Notes: generated from the letters alone by a model not told the origin. Counted from the stretch's first letter, positions 35,873-45,546 are shown. The stretch: 64,000 nucleotides of DNA from Streptomyces griseus (GCF_001715295.1 NZ_MDKB01000002.1:1820313-1884312), one strand, 5' to 3'. Numbers and translations: made by a program.

Positions 35873-38292
35873 TGGCGGCGCGGGCATGGACCTGGTCGTA
35901 CGAGGGGTACGAGCCGCGGAAGGAGCGCCTGCGGGAGGCCCTGTGCACCCTGGGCAACGGCTACTTCGCCACCCGGGGCGCCGCCCCCGAGACATCCGCG
36001 GGTGAGTTCCACTACCCGGGCACCTACGCGGCCGGCTGCTACAACCGGCTGACCTCCACCGTCCAGGGGCGGCAGGTCGAGAACGAGGACATGGTCAACC
36101 TCCCCGACTGGCTGCCGCTGCGCTACCGCCTCCATCCGGCCGGCGCCGCCGGCCCCGGCCCGTGGCTCTCCCCCGACGACCCCTCCCTCGTGGGCCACCG
36201 GCAGTCGCTCGACCTGCGCGGCGGAACGCTGACCCGCCGGTCCGTGTACGAGGACGGGGAAGGCAGGCGCCTGACGGTGGAGCAGGAGCGGCTGGTGCAC
36301 ATGGAGGACCCCCATCTCGCGGCACTGCACACGACGTTCACGGCCGACGGCTGGGAGGGGGAGCTGGAGGTGGAGTCCGGGATCGACGGGGACGTCCGCA
36401 ACAGCGGTGTCGCCCGCTACCGGGATCTGGCGAACCGGCACCTGACGGGTTGGGAGACGGGTGTCGAGCCGGGTTCCGTGGTGTGGCTGCGGTGCCGGAC
36501 GGTGGAATCGGACATCGGTGTGGCGCTGGCCGCCCGTACCGTGGCCGCTGCCGTTCCCCAGGGTGACGCCGGGCGCTACCGCGCCGAGCCCCGGCGGCTG
36601 CCGCGCGTGGTCCAGCAGGCCCTCCGGCTGCCCATGGCACCGGACGCGGCGGTCGCCGTCGACAAGACGGTCGCCCTGTACACCTCGCGTGACGCGGCGA
36701 TCGGCAGCCCTCTGCGGGCCGCCGTCTCCGCGGTGCGCCGTGCCCCGGCGTACAGCAGGCTCCTGGCATCGCACCGCCGGGCCTGGGCGAACCTGTGGCA
36801 GCAGGTCAAGCTGGAGGTGCCCGGCGAGCCGGGCCGCATCCTGCGCCTGCACCTGTTCCACGTGCTGCAGACGCTCTCCCCGCACACGGCCGAACTCGAC
36901 GTCGGCGTACCGGCCAGGGGGCTGCACGGGGAGGCGTACCGGGGCCATGTCTTCTGGGACGAGCTGTTCGTGCTGCCGTTCCTGAACCTGCACCTGCCGG
37001 AGGTCTCCCGGGGGCTGCTCGACTACCGGTACCGGCGGCTGCCGGCTGCCTGCCGGGCGGCGCGGGAGGCGGGCCGGGCCGGCGCCATGTACCCGTGGCA
37101 GAGCGCGGCCGAGGGACGCGAGGAGACCCAGGAGGTGCACCTCAATCCGCGGTCGGGCCGCTGGCTGACCGACCGGTCACGGCTGCAGCACCACGTCGGC
37201 TCGGCGGTCGCGTACAACGTGTGGCAGTACTGCCAGGCCACCGGCGACACGGAGTACCTGTACTCCAAGGGCGCCGAGATGCTGCTGCAGATCGCCCGGT
37301 TCTGGGCCGACAGCGCCACCTGGGACCCGGCCCTCGGGCGGTACCGGATCCGGCACGTCATGGGGCCCGACGAGTACCACGACGGCTATCCGGACTCCGA
37401 CGTGGCGGGGCTCGACGACAACACGTACACCAACGTGACGGCGGCGTGGGTGCTGGCCCGGGCGGGCGAAATCGTCCTCGCCCTGCCCGGGAGCAGACGC
37501 AGGAAGCTCCTGGAGGAGATGCGGATCGAGCCCGCCGAGCTGTCCCGGTGGGAGGACGTCTCCCACCGGCTGCACGTGCCCTACCACCGCGACGTCATCA
37601 GCCAGTTCGCCGGCTACGGCGATCTGGCCGAACTCGACTGGGACGGTCTCCGGGCGCGGTACGGGGACATCCGGCGGCTGGACCGGATCCTGGAGGCGGA
37701 GGGCGACACCGTCAACCGCTACCAGGCGTCCAAGCAGGCGGACGTACTCATGCTCGGCTACCTCTTCTCACCGCGGGAACTCTCCGGCCTGTTCCGGCGG
37801 CTCGGCCACGAGCTCGACGACGAGACCTGGCGGGCCACCACCGACTACTACCTGGCGCGCACCAGCCACGGCTCGACCCTCAGCTCCCTCGTCCACGCCT
37901 GGGTGCTGGCCAGGACCCGGCGTGCCGACGCGTGGGCGTACTGCGAGGAGGCGCTGATCGGCGACATCGCCGACATCCAGGGCGGTACGACGGAGGAAGG
38001 CATCCACCTGGGGGCGATGGCCGGCACGCTCGACTTCGTGCAGCGCGGGATGACGGGCCTGGAGACGCGCGACGACGCCCTCCGGCTCTCCCCGGCCACC
38101 CTGCCGCAGCTCTCCAAGTTCGGGATGCGCCTCCGCTTCCGCGGCCACTGGGACGTGGACCTGCGCCTTCGGGCCGAGCGCGTCAGGGTCGCCGTCCCGG
38201 ACAACGGCAAGCCGGGGCTCAAGGTCGTGCTCGACGGGCGGACGTACGTGGTGCCCACCGCCACGGCGCAGTGGCTGGACCTGCCGTCCTGA
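35872..38292 (+). CDS. Glycoside hydrolase family 65 disaccharide phosphorylase
   Basis: 806 aa. The N-terminal beta-sandwich (about 1-270) begins YEGYEPRKERLREALCTLGNGYFATRGA. The (alpha/alpha)6 catalytic barrel (about 310-690) has the general acid in VMGPDEYHDGYPDSDVAGLDDNTYTN and KQADVLMLGYLF; a C-terminal sheet follows. GH65 enzymes phosphorolyse trehalose, maltose, kojibiose or nigerose to beta-glucose 1-phosphate. The exact disaccharide cannot be read here. The coupled mutase supports phosphorolysis. No transporter is adjacent, so an internal or imported trehalose/maltose pool is the likely substrate. Confidence 0.93.
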   Translation: MAARAWTWSYEGYEPRKERLREALCTLGNGYFATRGAAPETSAGEFHYPGTYAAGCYNRLTSTVQGRQVENEDMVNLPDWLPLRYRLHPAGAAGPGPWLSPDDPSLVGHRQSLDLRGGTLTRRSVYEDGEGRRLTVEQERLVHMEDPHLAALHTTFTADGWEGELEVESGIDGDVRNSGVARYRDLANRHLTGWETGVEPGSVVWLRCRTVESDIGVALAARTVAAAVPQGDAGRYRAEPRRLPRVVQQALRLPMAPDAAVAVDKTVALYTSRDAAIGSPLRAAVSAVRRAPAYSRLLASHRRAWANLWQQVKLEVPGEPGRILRLHLFHVLQTLSPHTAELDVGVPARGLHGEAYRGHVFWDELFVLPFLNLHLPEVSRGLLDYRYRRLPAACRAAREAGRAGAMYPWQSAAEGREETQEVHLNPRSGRWLTDRSRLQHHVGSAVAYNVWQYCQATGDTEYLYSKGAEMLLQIARFWADSATWDPALGRYRIRHVMGPDEYHDGYPDSDVAGLDDNTYTNVTAAWVLARAGEIVLALPGSRRRKLLEEMRIEPAELSRWEDVSHRLHVPYHRDVISQFAGYGDLAELDWDGLRARYGDIRRLDRILEAEGDTVNRYQASKQADVLMLGYLFSPRELSGLFRRLGHELDDETWRATTDYYLARTSHGSTLSSLVHAWVLARTRRADAWAYCEEALIGDIADIQGGTTEEGIHLGAMAGTLDFVQRGMTGLETRDDALRLSPATLPQLSKFGMRLRFRGHWDVDLRLRAERVRVAVPDNGKPGLKVVLDGRTYVVPTATAQWLDLPS

Positions 38293-38357
38293 CCCACCCC
38301 GCGCGTCCGGCCCGCTCCCGCCTCGTCCGGCGCGTTCGGGGCGGTCCGCGTGGGCGT

Positions 38358-39068
38358 TCAGGAGGGCCGGGACGAGACCAGCACGCCGATCTTGTCGATC
38401 CGGTGCTCCGGATTGTGGTGGGCGTCGCGCCAGTGGTTCCCGGCCGCGTCGTCCTCGGGGGTCGCGCAGGTGGACAGGGTGATCATCGCCCGGGTCGGTG
38501 CCTCACCCGGCGCGCCCGGTACCTCCGCCCGCTGCTCGGCCAGGGAGCGGGCGGACCGGAAGGACGTCTCCCGCGTCCCGGTGATCCGGTACTCGTACAC
38601 CGTGCCCTGCGACGTGACGAGGACACGGTCGCCCTTGTCCAGCGACGGCACGTCGCGGAAGGGGCCGCCCGCGGAGAGCCGGTGGGCGGTCACGAGGTAG
38701 TTCCCGATCTCGCCGGGCCCGACGCCGCCGCGCTCACCCCAGGGACTCGCGGCCACGCTCCGGTCCTGGATACGCGTCCCCGGCCCGTCGTCGGTCGTCC
38801 CCCTGTACGGCACCACGCGCAGGTCCGTCACGCCGATCGCCGGTACCGAGAGTGTGGCGCTCGCGGTACGCGGGTCGGTCCTGTCGGCCGGCGTTCTCGG
38901 CGCGGTGGCGGGGGTGGCGGCCGGAGCCGCGACGGCGGTGGCGGTGGCGGTGGTCGGCGCGGGCTCCGTGGCCGACGCCGTCGCCGTACAGCCTGCCGCG
39001 AGGACGAGGGCGGCGGCCACGCCCGCGAGCGCCCGGGTGCGTCCGCCGGTTCCGTTTGCTCGGTGCAT
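38358..39068 (-). CDS. Sortase-family transpeptidase, lipoprotein-like N-terminus
   Basis: 236 aa. The N-terminus has a lipobox-like LVLAAGC (about 20-26), then a Thr/Ala/Pro linker. The sortase domain (about 70-236) shows the catalytic His in YLVTAHR and Cys in ITLSTCATPEDDAAGNHWRDAHH. An Arg in NPEHRIDKIG completes the triad. It would attach proteins to, or process them at, the cell wall; the class is probably actinobacterial E/F. It begins 14 bp after the ABC-F stop without a clear ribosome site. Confidence 0.85.
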   Translation of the reverse strand: MHRANGTGGRTRALAGVAAALVLAAGCTATASATEPAPTTATATAVAAPAATPATAPRTPADRTDPRTASATLSVPAIGVTDLRVVPYRGTTDDGPGTRIQDRSVAASPWGERGGVGPGEIGNYLVTAHRLSAGGPFRDVPSLDKGDRVLVTSQGTVYEYRITGTRETSFRSARSLAEQRAEVPGAPGEAPTRAMITLSTCATPEDDAAGNHWRDAHHNPEHRIDKIGVLVSSRPS

Positions 39069-39082
39069 GAGGGGGTTCCGGA

Positions 39083-40822
39083 TCAGTAGCCGGTCGGTTG
39101 AGTTCCGCGGGCCCTGGCTCCCGGCCCGCCACCTTCCAGTACACCACCGGTGGCCCCTCCCCCGCTCGCGTCGGGGGAGTCGAGCAGCTCACGCACCTCC
39201 TCCGCACTCGTCTCGGTGAGGTCCTCGCCGACGAGCAGCCAGCGGGTGATGCCGGCCGACTCGAGGAAGGCCAGGTCGTGGCCGGCGATCAGCAGCGCGC
39301 CCTCGTAGGCGGCGAGCGCGGCCGTGAGCTGCCGGACACCGGCCACGTCCAGATTGTTGGTCGGTTCGTCCAGCATCAGCAGCTGCGGGGCGGGGGCGGC
39401 GAGCATCGTCGCCGCCAGCGCGGCACGGAAGCGCTCCCCGCCGGACAAGGTGCCGGCCGGCTGGTCGGCGCGCGCCCCCTTGAACAGGAAACGGGCGAGC
39501 TGGGAGCGGATCCGGTTGTCGGTGACACCGGGCGCCAGCCGGGCCACGTTCGCCGCCACGCTCAGCTCCTCGTCCAGCACGTCCAGGCGCTGCGGCAGGA
39601 AGCGCAGGGGTACGAACGTCCTGGCCTCGCCGGCCAGGGGCGCGAGCTCACCGGTGAGGGTGCGCAGGAGTGTCGTCTTGCCGGCGCCGTTGCGTCCGAT
39701 CAGCGCGACGCGTTCCGGCCCCCGGACGTCGAGCTCCCCGTCCCGCAGCAGGCCGAAGCGGGGCCGCAGCCCCCGCACGCTCAGGACGGTGCGCCCCGCG
39801 GGTACGGCGGTGTGCGGGAGCTCCACCCGGATCTCCGCGTCGTCACGGACGGCGTCCGCCGCGTCGTCGAGCCGCTCCCGGGCCTCCTTGAGCCGGTCCT
39901 CGTGGAGGCCCCGGAGCTTGCCCGCCGCCTCCTGGGACGACCTCTTGTGCTCGCCCGCGACGATCCTCGGGGCGCGTCGCTGGGCGTCCATCTTCTTGTT
40001 GTGCCGTTGACGGCGGGCCACCTTGATCTGCGCCTCCTCCAGCTCGCGCTTCTGGCGGCGTACGTCCGACTCGGCGGCCCGCAGCATGCGGCCGGCGGCC
40101 TCCTGCCGGGTGGCCAGCGCCTCCCGGTAGGCGGACCAGCCGCCTCCGTACCAACTCACCGAGCCGGTGTGCAGTTCGGCGACGCGGTCCACCCGTTCGA
40201 GCAGATCACGGTCGTGGCTGACCACGACGAGCACGCCGGAACGCCAGGAGTCGACGGTCTCGTACAGGCGGCGGCGGGCGAACACGTCGAGGTTGTTCGT
40301 CGGCTCGTCGAGCAGCAGCACGTCGGGGCGCTCCAGCAGCAGGGCGGCCAGGCGCAGCAGGACGGTCTCGCCGCCGGACAGCTGCCCGACGGTGCGGTCC
40401 AGTCCCACGCCCCCGAGCCCGAGGGAGCCGAGGGTGGCGAGGGCCCGCTCCTCGACGTCCCAGTCGTCGCCGACCGTCTCGAAGTGCTTCTCGGAGACGT
40501 CTCCGGCCTCGATGGCGCGCAGGGCGGCCCGCCGCTCGCCGATGCCGAGGGCCGCGTCGACGCGCAGGCCCGTGTCCAGGGTGAGGTTCTGCGGCAGGTA
40601 GGCGAGGCTGCCACCGACGGTCACCGACCCCTGGGCGGGGCGCAGCAGTCCGGCGAGCAGGCGCAGCAGTGTCGACTTGCCGGAGCCGTTGGCGCCGACG
40701 AGCCCGGTGCGGCCCCGTCCGATGACGAGGGAGAGCCCGTCGAAGAGCTCCGTCCCGTCCGGCCACCGGAAGGAGAGGCCGGAACAGGTGAGGGAAGCCG
40801 AGGGCGTGAGGGGCTGGGGCAT
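39083..40822 (-). CDS. ABC-F-family ATP-binding protein
   Basis: 579 aa, two ABC ATPase domains and no membrane part. Walker A GANGSGKST and GRNGAGKTT, signatures QLSGGE and TLSGGE, Walker B LLLDEPTNNLD and LMLDEPTNNLD. A helical linker (about 225-320, RRQKRELEEAQIKVARRQRHNKKMDAQRR) lies between them. ABC-F proteins act on the ribosome as translation factors or antibiotic-resistance factors. Linker length and the lack of a recognisable leader peptide leave its subtype open. Confidence 0.93.
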   Translation of the reverse strand: MPQPLTPSASLTCSGLSFRWPDGTELFDGLSLVIGRGRTGLVGANGSGKSTLLRLLAGLLRPAQGSVTVGGSLAYLPQNLTLDTGLRVDAALGIGERRAALRAIEAGDVSEKHFETVGDDWDVEERALATLGSLGLGGVGLDRTVGQLSGGETVLLRLAALLLERPDVLLLDEPTNNLDVFARRRLYETVDSWRSGVLVVVSHDRDLLERVDRVAELHTGSVSWYGGGWSAYREALATRQEAAGRMLRAAESDVRRQKRELEEAQIKVARRQRHNKKMDAQRRAPRIVAGEHKRSSQEAAGKLRGLHEDRLKEARERLDDAADAVRDDAEIRVELPHTAVPAGRTVLSVRGLRPRFGLLRDGELDVRGPERVALIGRNGAGKTTLLRTLTGELAPLAGEARTFVPLRFLPQRLDVLDEELSVAANVARLAPGVTDNRIRSQLARFLFKGARADQPAGTLSGGERFRAALAATMLAAPAPQLLMLDEPTNNLDVAGVRQLTAALAAYEGALLIAGHDLAFLESAGITRWLLVGEDLTETSAEEVRELLDSPDASGGGATGGVLEGGGPGARARGTQPTGY

Positions 40823-41159
40823 GGTGATCCTCGCAGTCGAAAGCGCGTGAACAGGGGGCTTCGCAGGCGAGCACCACGCGGCGACCAGGCCGGGGAGAAC
40901 GGGGGTGCGGTCCTCCGGAGGGCGGGGGACGGCTCATGCACCGAGGTCGCATCCACGCGGACGTCACGGGACGGCAGGAAAGCCGACGGGAGCGTGACGG
41001 GCTACGGCGGGGGCCGTACCGCGCGGTGATCGCGGACCTCAGATGCGCAACGTCCACCTCTATCGGAGACGACAGGACGCGGAGACTGTACAACGGCCGC
41101 CCGCCCCGTTGCCCGGAATTACGCGCGAACCGGTCCCGACGGGGGCGGCCGGCCCGGTC

Positions 41160-41430
41160 CGCGCCGCCGCCCCCGGTCAGGGTGCGGTCCGCGCGGGGAT
41201 CCCGGCATCCCGGCCGCGAACGGCGTGATGTCCTCGGCGCCGCCGCTCGGCGTCTTCGCCACCCGCTCGGGGCCGCTATCAGCGCCCGGCCGACGGCGAC
41301 CATGCCGAACTCGTCGCCCCCCGCCGGTCCGGCAGCCGGCCGATGCCGGTGACGGCGGAGTCCTTGCCCTGGAAGGCGCCGCAGAAGTCACCGTCCGGAC
41401 CGACGGGTCCGACGGCGAGCGCCGGCCTGC
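41160..41430 (-). pseudogene. Decayed C-terminus of an Old Yellow Enzyme (NADH:flavin oxidoreductase)
   Basis: Three successive minus-strand frames give LSGRPALAVGPVGPDGDFCG and AFQGKDSAVTGIGRLPDRR, then GDEFGMVAVGRALIA, then RVAKTPSGGAEDITPFA. Together they read as the end of an OYE-family enzyme, with at least two frameshifts and no N-terminus. It lies in the 709-bp gap 40823-41531; the remainder (40823-41160) is the ABC-F promoter region. Confidence 0.55.
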
Positions 41431-41531
41431 CGCTGAGCTTCTTCGCTTCTTCGGACACGACCGCCCCGCCCCGCGGGTGCGGGACGGGGCGGGGCGTGAG
41501 GTGGGTACGACGCCGGATCGCGCCGCCCGGA

Positions 41532-43307
41532 TCAGACCAGGTCGGGGTACTGGTTCCAGCCGCCGGAGCCGATCTGCACCCGCGCCTTGAACGGCGTGGA
41601 CGCCTTGCCCGTACCGGCGTAGAAGAACAGCTGACCGGCGGAGTTGGACGCCAGCAGGTCGGCGATGCCGTCGCCGTTGATGTCGCCCGGCGCCGCGAGG
41701 TTGGTGTACTGGCTCCAGCCCGTGCCCCCCACCGCGATCCGCGCGCCGAAGGGGGCGCTGGCCTTTCCGGTACCGGGGTAGAAGAAGAGGCCGGCGGAGC
41801 TGCGGGCGATCAGGTCGGCCCGCCCGTCGAGGTTGTAGTCACCGGCGCCGACCAGTTTGTTGTACTGGCTCCAGCCGCTGCCGCCGACCTGTACCCGGCT
41901 CTTCATGGAGAGCCCGTCGCCGTTGCCCGCGTAGAAGTACAGCGCCGTCGCACTGCGCGCGATCAGGTCGCTCTTGCCGTCGCCGTTCAGGTCACCGGGG
42001 CCGACCACCAGGTTGTACAGCTTCGAGCCGCCCGCGAGATCGGTGTCGTTCTCGGCGTAGGTGGCCGTGTTGTACAGGTGGCCGTCGTACGTGCTGTGCG
42101 CGATGAGGTCGGAGTCCCCGGAGTTCCGGAGGGAGACCGCGTGGGTCAGCCGCACCGCGGAACGGGTCCAGCCCGTGCCGACGAGGTACTTCGCCGACAG
42201 CCGGCCGGTACCGGTGCCGTAGTAGTAGTACAGGGTGCCGTCACCGGTGCGGGCGAACACGGCCTGCTTGCCGAAGGCCGGCTGGCCGCCGGCGCCGCCC
42301 AGCGGGGCCGCCACGTTCCAGTCCTCGCCGCCGGACTGCCTGGCCTGGAAGGTGCCGGTGCCCTTGCCGTCGTAGAGGTACAGCGTGCCGTCGTACGCCC
42401 GGGCGACGAGGTCCGCGGTGCCGTTGCCGTTGTAGTCGGTGCCGCCGGCCAGCTGGTTGTACTGGGTCCAGCCCGTGCCGCCGATCTGGATGCGGTCCTT
42501 GAACGGGTAACCGGTGACGCTTCCGTTGCCGGGGTAGAGGAACAGCCCGGCGGACGTACGGGTCACCAGGTCGGCGAAGCCGTCCCCGGTGAGGTCGTCG
42601 GCGCCGACCAGCTGGTCGAACTGGCCCCAGCCCGCCCCACCGACCTGGATGCCCTTGCCGAAGCCGGTGCCGGTACCAGGGAAGAGGAAGAGTCCCGCCG
42701 TGCTGCGTGCCAGCAGGTCGGGCGCGCCGTCGCCGTTCAGGTCACCGGGGACGACGAGCTTGTTGTAGGCCTGCCAGCCGCTGCTGAGCGTGGTGTACGA
42801 GGCGAGCCCGCCCTCCGACGTGGCGTACATGCCGTTGTGCAGCCGCAGGGAGCCGGTGGCGGTCAGGGACAGCACATCGGCGTGGCCGTCACCGGTGAGG
42901 TCACCGGGCAGCAGCAGGTCCTTGACCTGCGATTCGGCACCCGAGATGGCGGGAACCGCGTCGTATCCCCAGTCGGCCCACACATCGCCGGAGGGGACGC
43001 GGTAGACGAAGTCGCCCGTACCGTCGTTGTCGAAGTCGGCCCGCTGAGCGGCCGGGACGGACGCGGACCGCGCCAGGCCCTTGTTCTGCTCTCCGGCCGC
43101 CGCCGATCGGCCCGGCATGGAGAGGACGGGACGCTCGGTGGCGGCCGGGAGGGGGGCGGTGAACGCCCCCGGCGTGCCCCCGTCACCCTCTGCCGCGTAC
43201 GCGGTGATCGTCATCGAGCTGCTGACCAGCAGTCCGGCGCAGCCGATCGCCGCCGACACGGCCATACGTCGGGTCCACCGGGACTCGGGTCTCGCAGGGT
43301 TGGGCAT
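41532..43307 (-). CDS. Secreted FG-GAP/VCBS-repeat beta-propeller protein
   Basis: 591 aa from MPNPARPESRWTRRMAV; GTGGAGG sits five bases ahead. A signal peptide (about 15-45) ends near AYAAE. The rest has about eight FG-GAP blades with Ca2+-loop motifs such as GDLNGDGAPDLLARS, DDLTGDGFADLVTRT, DYNLDGRADLIARS and GDINGDGIADLLAS, each followed by LF(F/L)YPGTG and (I/V)GGTGWSQY. No catalytic domain is seen. It is probably an extracellular binding or structural protein. The blades are highly alike, which suggests repeat homogenisation. Confidence 0.92.
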   Translation of the reverse strand: MPNPARPESRWTRRMAVSAAIGCAGLLVSSSMTITAYAAEGDGGTPGAFTAPLPAATERPVLSMPGRSAAAGEQNKGLARSASVPAAQRADFDNDGTGDFVYRVPSGDVWADWGYDAVPAISGAESQVKDLLLPGDLTGDGHADVLSLTATGSLRLHNGMYATSEGGLASYTTLSSGWQAYNKLVVPGDLNGDGAPDLLARSTAGLFLFPGTGTGFGKGIQVGGAGWGQFDQLVGADDLTGDGFADLVTRTSAGLFLYPGNGSVTGYPFKDRIQIGGTGWTQYNQLAGGTDYNGNGTADLVARAYDGTLYLYDGKGTGTFQARQSGGEDWNVAAPLGGAGGQPAFGKQAVFARTGDGTLYYYYGTGTGRLSAKYLVGTGWTRSAVRLTHAVSLRNSGDSDLIAHSTYDGHLYNTATYAENDTDLAGGSKLYNLVVGPGDLNGDGKSDLIARSATALYFYAGNGDGLSMKSRVQVGGSGWSQYNKLVGAGDYNLDGRADLIARSSAGLFFYPGTGKASAPFGARIAVGGTGWSQYTNLAAPGDINGDGIADLLASNSAGQLFFYAGTGKASTPFKARVQIGSGGWNQYPDLV

Positions 43308-43770
43308 GCTGCCTCCACGTGGAAGAAAAGGAGACCGTCCGAGGAGGGCGGCGCATGCCGGGCAGAACCACGGACGTGTGACGTCGTCGACGCGCCACGG
43401 CGAAAACGCCCTCAACGCGCGCACGACAGAACAAGAACCCCCCACCGGTGGTGGCGCCCCTCCCCAGGGTCGTGGTGTAGATCTATCCTCACCAAGGCCT
43501 TCAGGGCAAGTCCTTTCCCCGGTGAGCTACTTGCCGGTCGGTGCCCGGTGCGTTCGCACCCGGGCACCTCGGGCCGTACGGCTCCGGGCGGGAGTACCGG
43601 GCGGGCACCGACTCCCTGACCGGTCCGGCCCTCGCACACCCACCGGGCGGTCGCACTCCGGCGGCCGGCCGGCGGCTTCGCGGGGCGAGGCGCGAGGCCG
43701 GAGACACGGACCACGGCGCCCGCGGTCCGGTCCGCGGAGGGCCGGCAACCGGCCGTCCCGGCCGCCGAGG
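43308..43770. other. Gene-free stretch of 463 bp
   Basis: It contains the upstream region of the FG-GAP gene, a short palindrome CCACCGGTGG near 43445 and ordinary GC-rich sequence. No supported gene, RNA or mobile element was seen. Confidence 0.5.
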
Positions 43771-44082
43771 TCAGGCGGGGACGTCGAGCGGCCGGAGGAA
43801 GCGGCGCTCGTAGCGCTTGATGCAGCGCGTCTCACGGGCCAGTGCGAACGCCTCCTGGCACTCCGGGTCGGTCATGCTGTCCGTGCGGTACTGCTCGTAC
43901 GCGGCCAGGCCGGGGAAGGAGAACAGGGCGTACGCGATGTCGCTGTCGCCCTCGCTCGGCAGGAAGTAGCCGTGGTGCGTCCCGCCGAAACGGTTGACGA
44001 GCCGGACCCAGCGGCGTCCGTACTCCTCGAAGTCGTCGAGCTTGTCGGGGTCGATCTCGTACTTCAGGTGAACGGTGATCAT
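43771..44082 (-). CDS. NIPSNAP-family protein
   Basis: 103 aa, MITVHLKYEIDPDKLDDFEEYGRRWVRLVNRFGGTHHGYFLPSEGDSD, the dimeric alpha/beta-barrel NIPSNAP pattern. The role is unknown; homologues are small cytoplasmic proteins sometimes linked to small-molecule metabolism. An upstream in-frame GTG at 44103 is possible; neither start has a good ribosome site. Confidence 0.85.
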   Translation of the reverse strand: MITVHLKYEIDPDKLDDFEEYGRRWVRLVNRFGGTHHGYFLPSEGDSDIAYALFSFPGLAAYEQYRTDSMTDPECQEAFALARETRCIKRYERRFLRPLDVPA

Positions 44083-44230
44083 GCAGGCATGATGCCGTGT
44101 CACGGGCGACGGGCCGTACGGCCGGGCGAGCCCGCCGCCGGAGGAACCGCCGGCCCCGTGTCACGGCCGTCGGACCGACCCGGGCCCTCGGCCGTGGCCG
44201 GCGTCCGGGACGCAGGGGTCCGGGCGGTGG

Positions 44231-45445
44231 TCAGTCCGCCAGGCGGGTCCCCCTGCGCCAGACGGCGCGTGTGTTGAGGGTGTCGCTGATGGTGTGGGTG
44301 GGGTCGCCGTCCACCAGCAGAAGGTCGGCGCGGAGCCCTTCCGCCACGCGGCCCCGGTCGCCGAGGCGGAAGCGGCGGGCCGCGGTGGCTGTGGCCGCGC
44401 GCAGCGCCCGCGAGGGCGTGAGGCCGGCTGCCACGAGGTACTGCAGCTCGTGATGCAGGCTCGCCCCGTGGGCCAGGCCCCCGAAGAACGTCTCCGCCAT
44501 GGAGACGTCGGTGCCGGCCAGCAGGTCGACACCGGCGGCGTCCAGGGCGCGCACGGTGTCGTACACGTCGGTCAGTTCGCCCTGCGGGTAGCGGTTGTAG
44601 CTGGACCGCAGGGTCCGGTCCCACGCGCTGTCGAGACGGGAGGCCACCCGGGGGTCGTCGGCGAGTTCGCCGGCGGTGATCCCCATCATCGAGGCGTTGA
44701 GGCTGATGCAGGGGACGACGAACATGCCCGCGTCCTTGATGAGGTCGACGATCTCAGCGGTGTGCGGTTGATCCATGAACACGTGGGTGAGGCCGTCGAT
44801 GCCGGCTTCGGCGGCCATCCTGGTGGCGTCCACGGTCAGCGCGTGGGCCACGGTGAGGGCCCCGTACTTCTTGGCCTCCGCCACACCGGCGTTCACGGTG
44901 GCCCGGTCCAGCGAGGGCAGCCCGGGGTGCCCCTCCACACTGCCGTCGTCGATCATGAACTTGATGAAGTCGGATCCTCGCGCGAGGAGTTGGGGCACGT
45001 AGGCGGCCGCCTCCTCCGGCGTGGTGGAGAACGGCATCAGGGGCATCACCGGGGGCAGGTCCCACTTGGGGCGGAAACCCTCGGGCATCAACTCGCTCGG
45101 GTGTCCACCGGGCGGTGTGATGGCGAAGCCGGCGGAGCGCACGTCGGCCACGGTGTCGTCGTCGGTGACGGCTCCCCGGTTCTCCCGGGTGTTCATCCCC
45201 TGCATCTCCAGTTCGGTCGTCACCCCGAACCGCAGGGCGAGCGCCAGGGAGCCCGGGGCGGAGTGCACATGGGCGTCGATGAGCCCCGGCAGCAGTGTGG
45301 CGCCGCTCCCGTCCACGATCTCGCTGCCCGCGGGGACGTCACCGCCGACGCGAGCGATCCTTCCGCCGTCGATGACCACGGTCTGCACGCCCACCGACTT
45401 CTCCCCGTCGAAGACCCGGGCACCGGTGATCGCGGTGAGTGCCAT
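44231..45445 (-). CDS. Amidohydrolase (metal-dependent hydrolase)
   Basis: 404 aa from MALTAITGARVFDGEKSV. Metal motif DAHVHS (about 65) closes the N-terminal sandwich. Lys in SDFIKFMIDDG, His in TVAHALTVDA and HVFMDQPHT, and Asp in LLAGTDVSMA complete the imidazolonepropionase-like amidohydrolase set. The substrate is unknown. It is divergent from a MarR gene across a 101-bp AT-rich promoter region, so substrate-induced control by that regulator is likely. Confidence 0.9.
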   Translation of the reverse strand: MALTAITGARVFDGEKSVGVQTVVIDGGRIARVGGDVPAGSEIVDGSGATLLPGLIDAHVHSAPGSLALALRFGVTTELEMQGMNTRENRGAVTDDDTVADVRSAGFAITPPGGHPSELMPEGFRPKWDLPPVMPLMPFSTTPEEAAAYVPQLLARGSDFIKFMIDDGSVEGHPGLPSLDRATVNAGVAEAKKYGALTVAHALTVDATRMAAEAGIDGLTHVFMDQPHTAEIVDLIKDAGMFVVPCISLNASMMGITAGELADDPRVASRLDSAWDRTLRSSYNRYPQGELTDVYDTVRALDAAGVDLLAGTDVSMAETFFGGLAHGASLHHELQYLVAAGLTPSRALRAATATAARRFRLGDRGRVAEGLRADLLLVDGDPTHTISDTLNTRAVWRRGTRLAD

Positions 45446-45475
45446 GGAAGTCCGCCCCTTTTCCCTGCTCGGCAA

Positions 45476-45546
45476 TTTGTATATCTAATGCTATGCACAT
45501 GCCTGTCGGTATGCAAACGGCGGTGTCGGGGCTTAGAATCAGGCAC
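45476..45546. promoter_or_regulatory. Divergent AT-rich promoter/operator between amidohydrolase and MarR genes
   Basis: TAGAAT (45534-45539) stands eight bases before the MarR ATG, the right distance for transcription to start at the ATG. TAGATA on the minus strand can serve the amidohydrolase. TTTGTATA and TATGCAAA elements face each other across the region as possible MarR half-sites. Confidence 0.5.

Noticed and set aside
40823..41050. A ribosome-stalling leader peptide before the ABC-F gene
   Set aside because: Candidate short frames run into the ABC-F gene or lack ribosome sites, and no alternating terminator/antiterminator stems were found.
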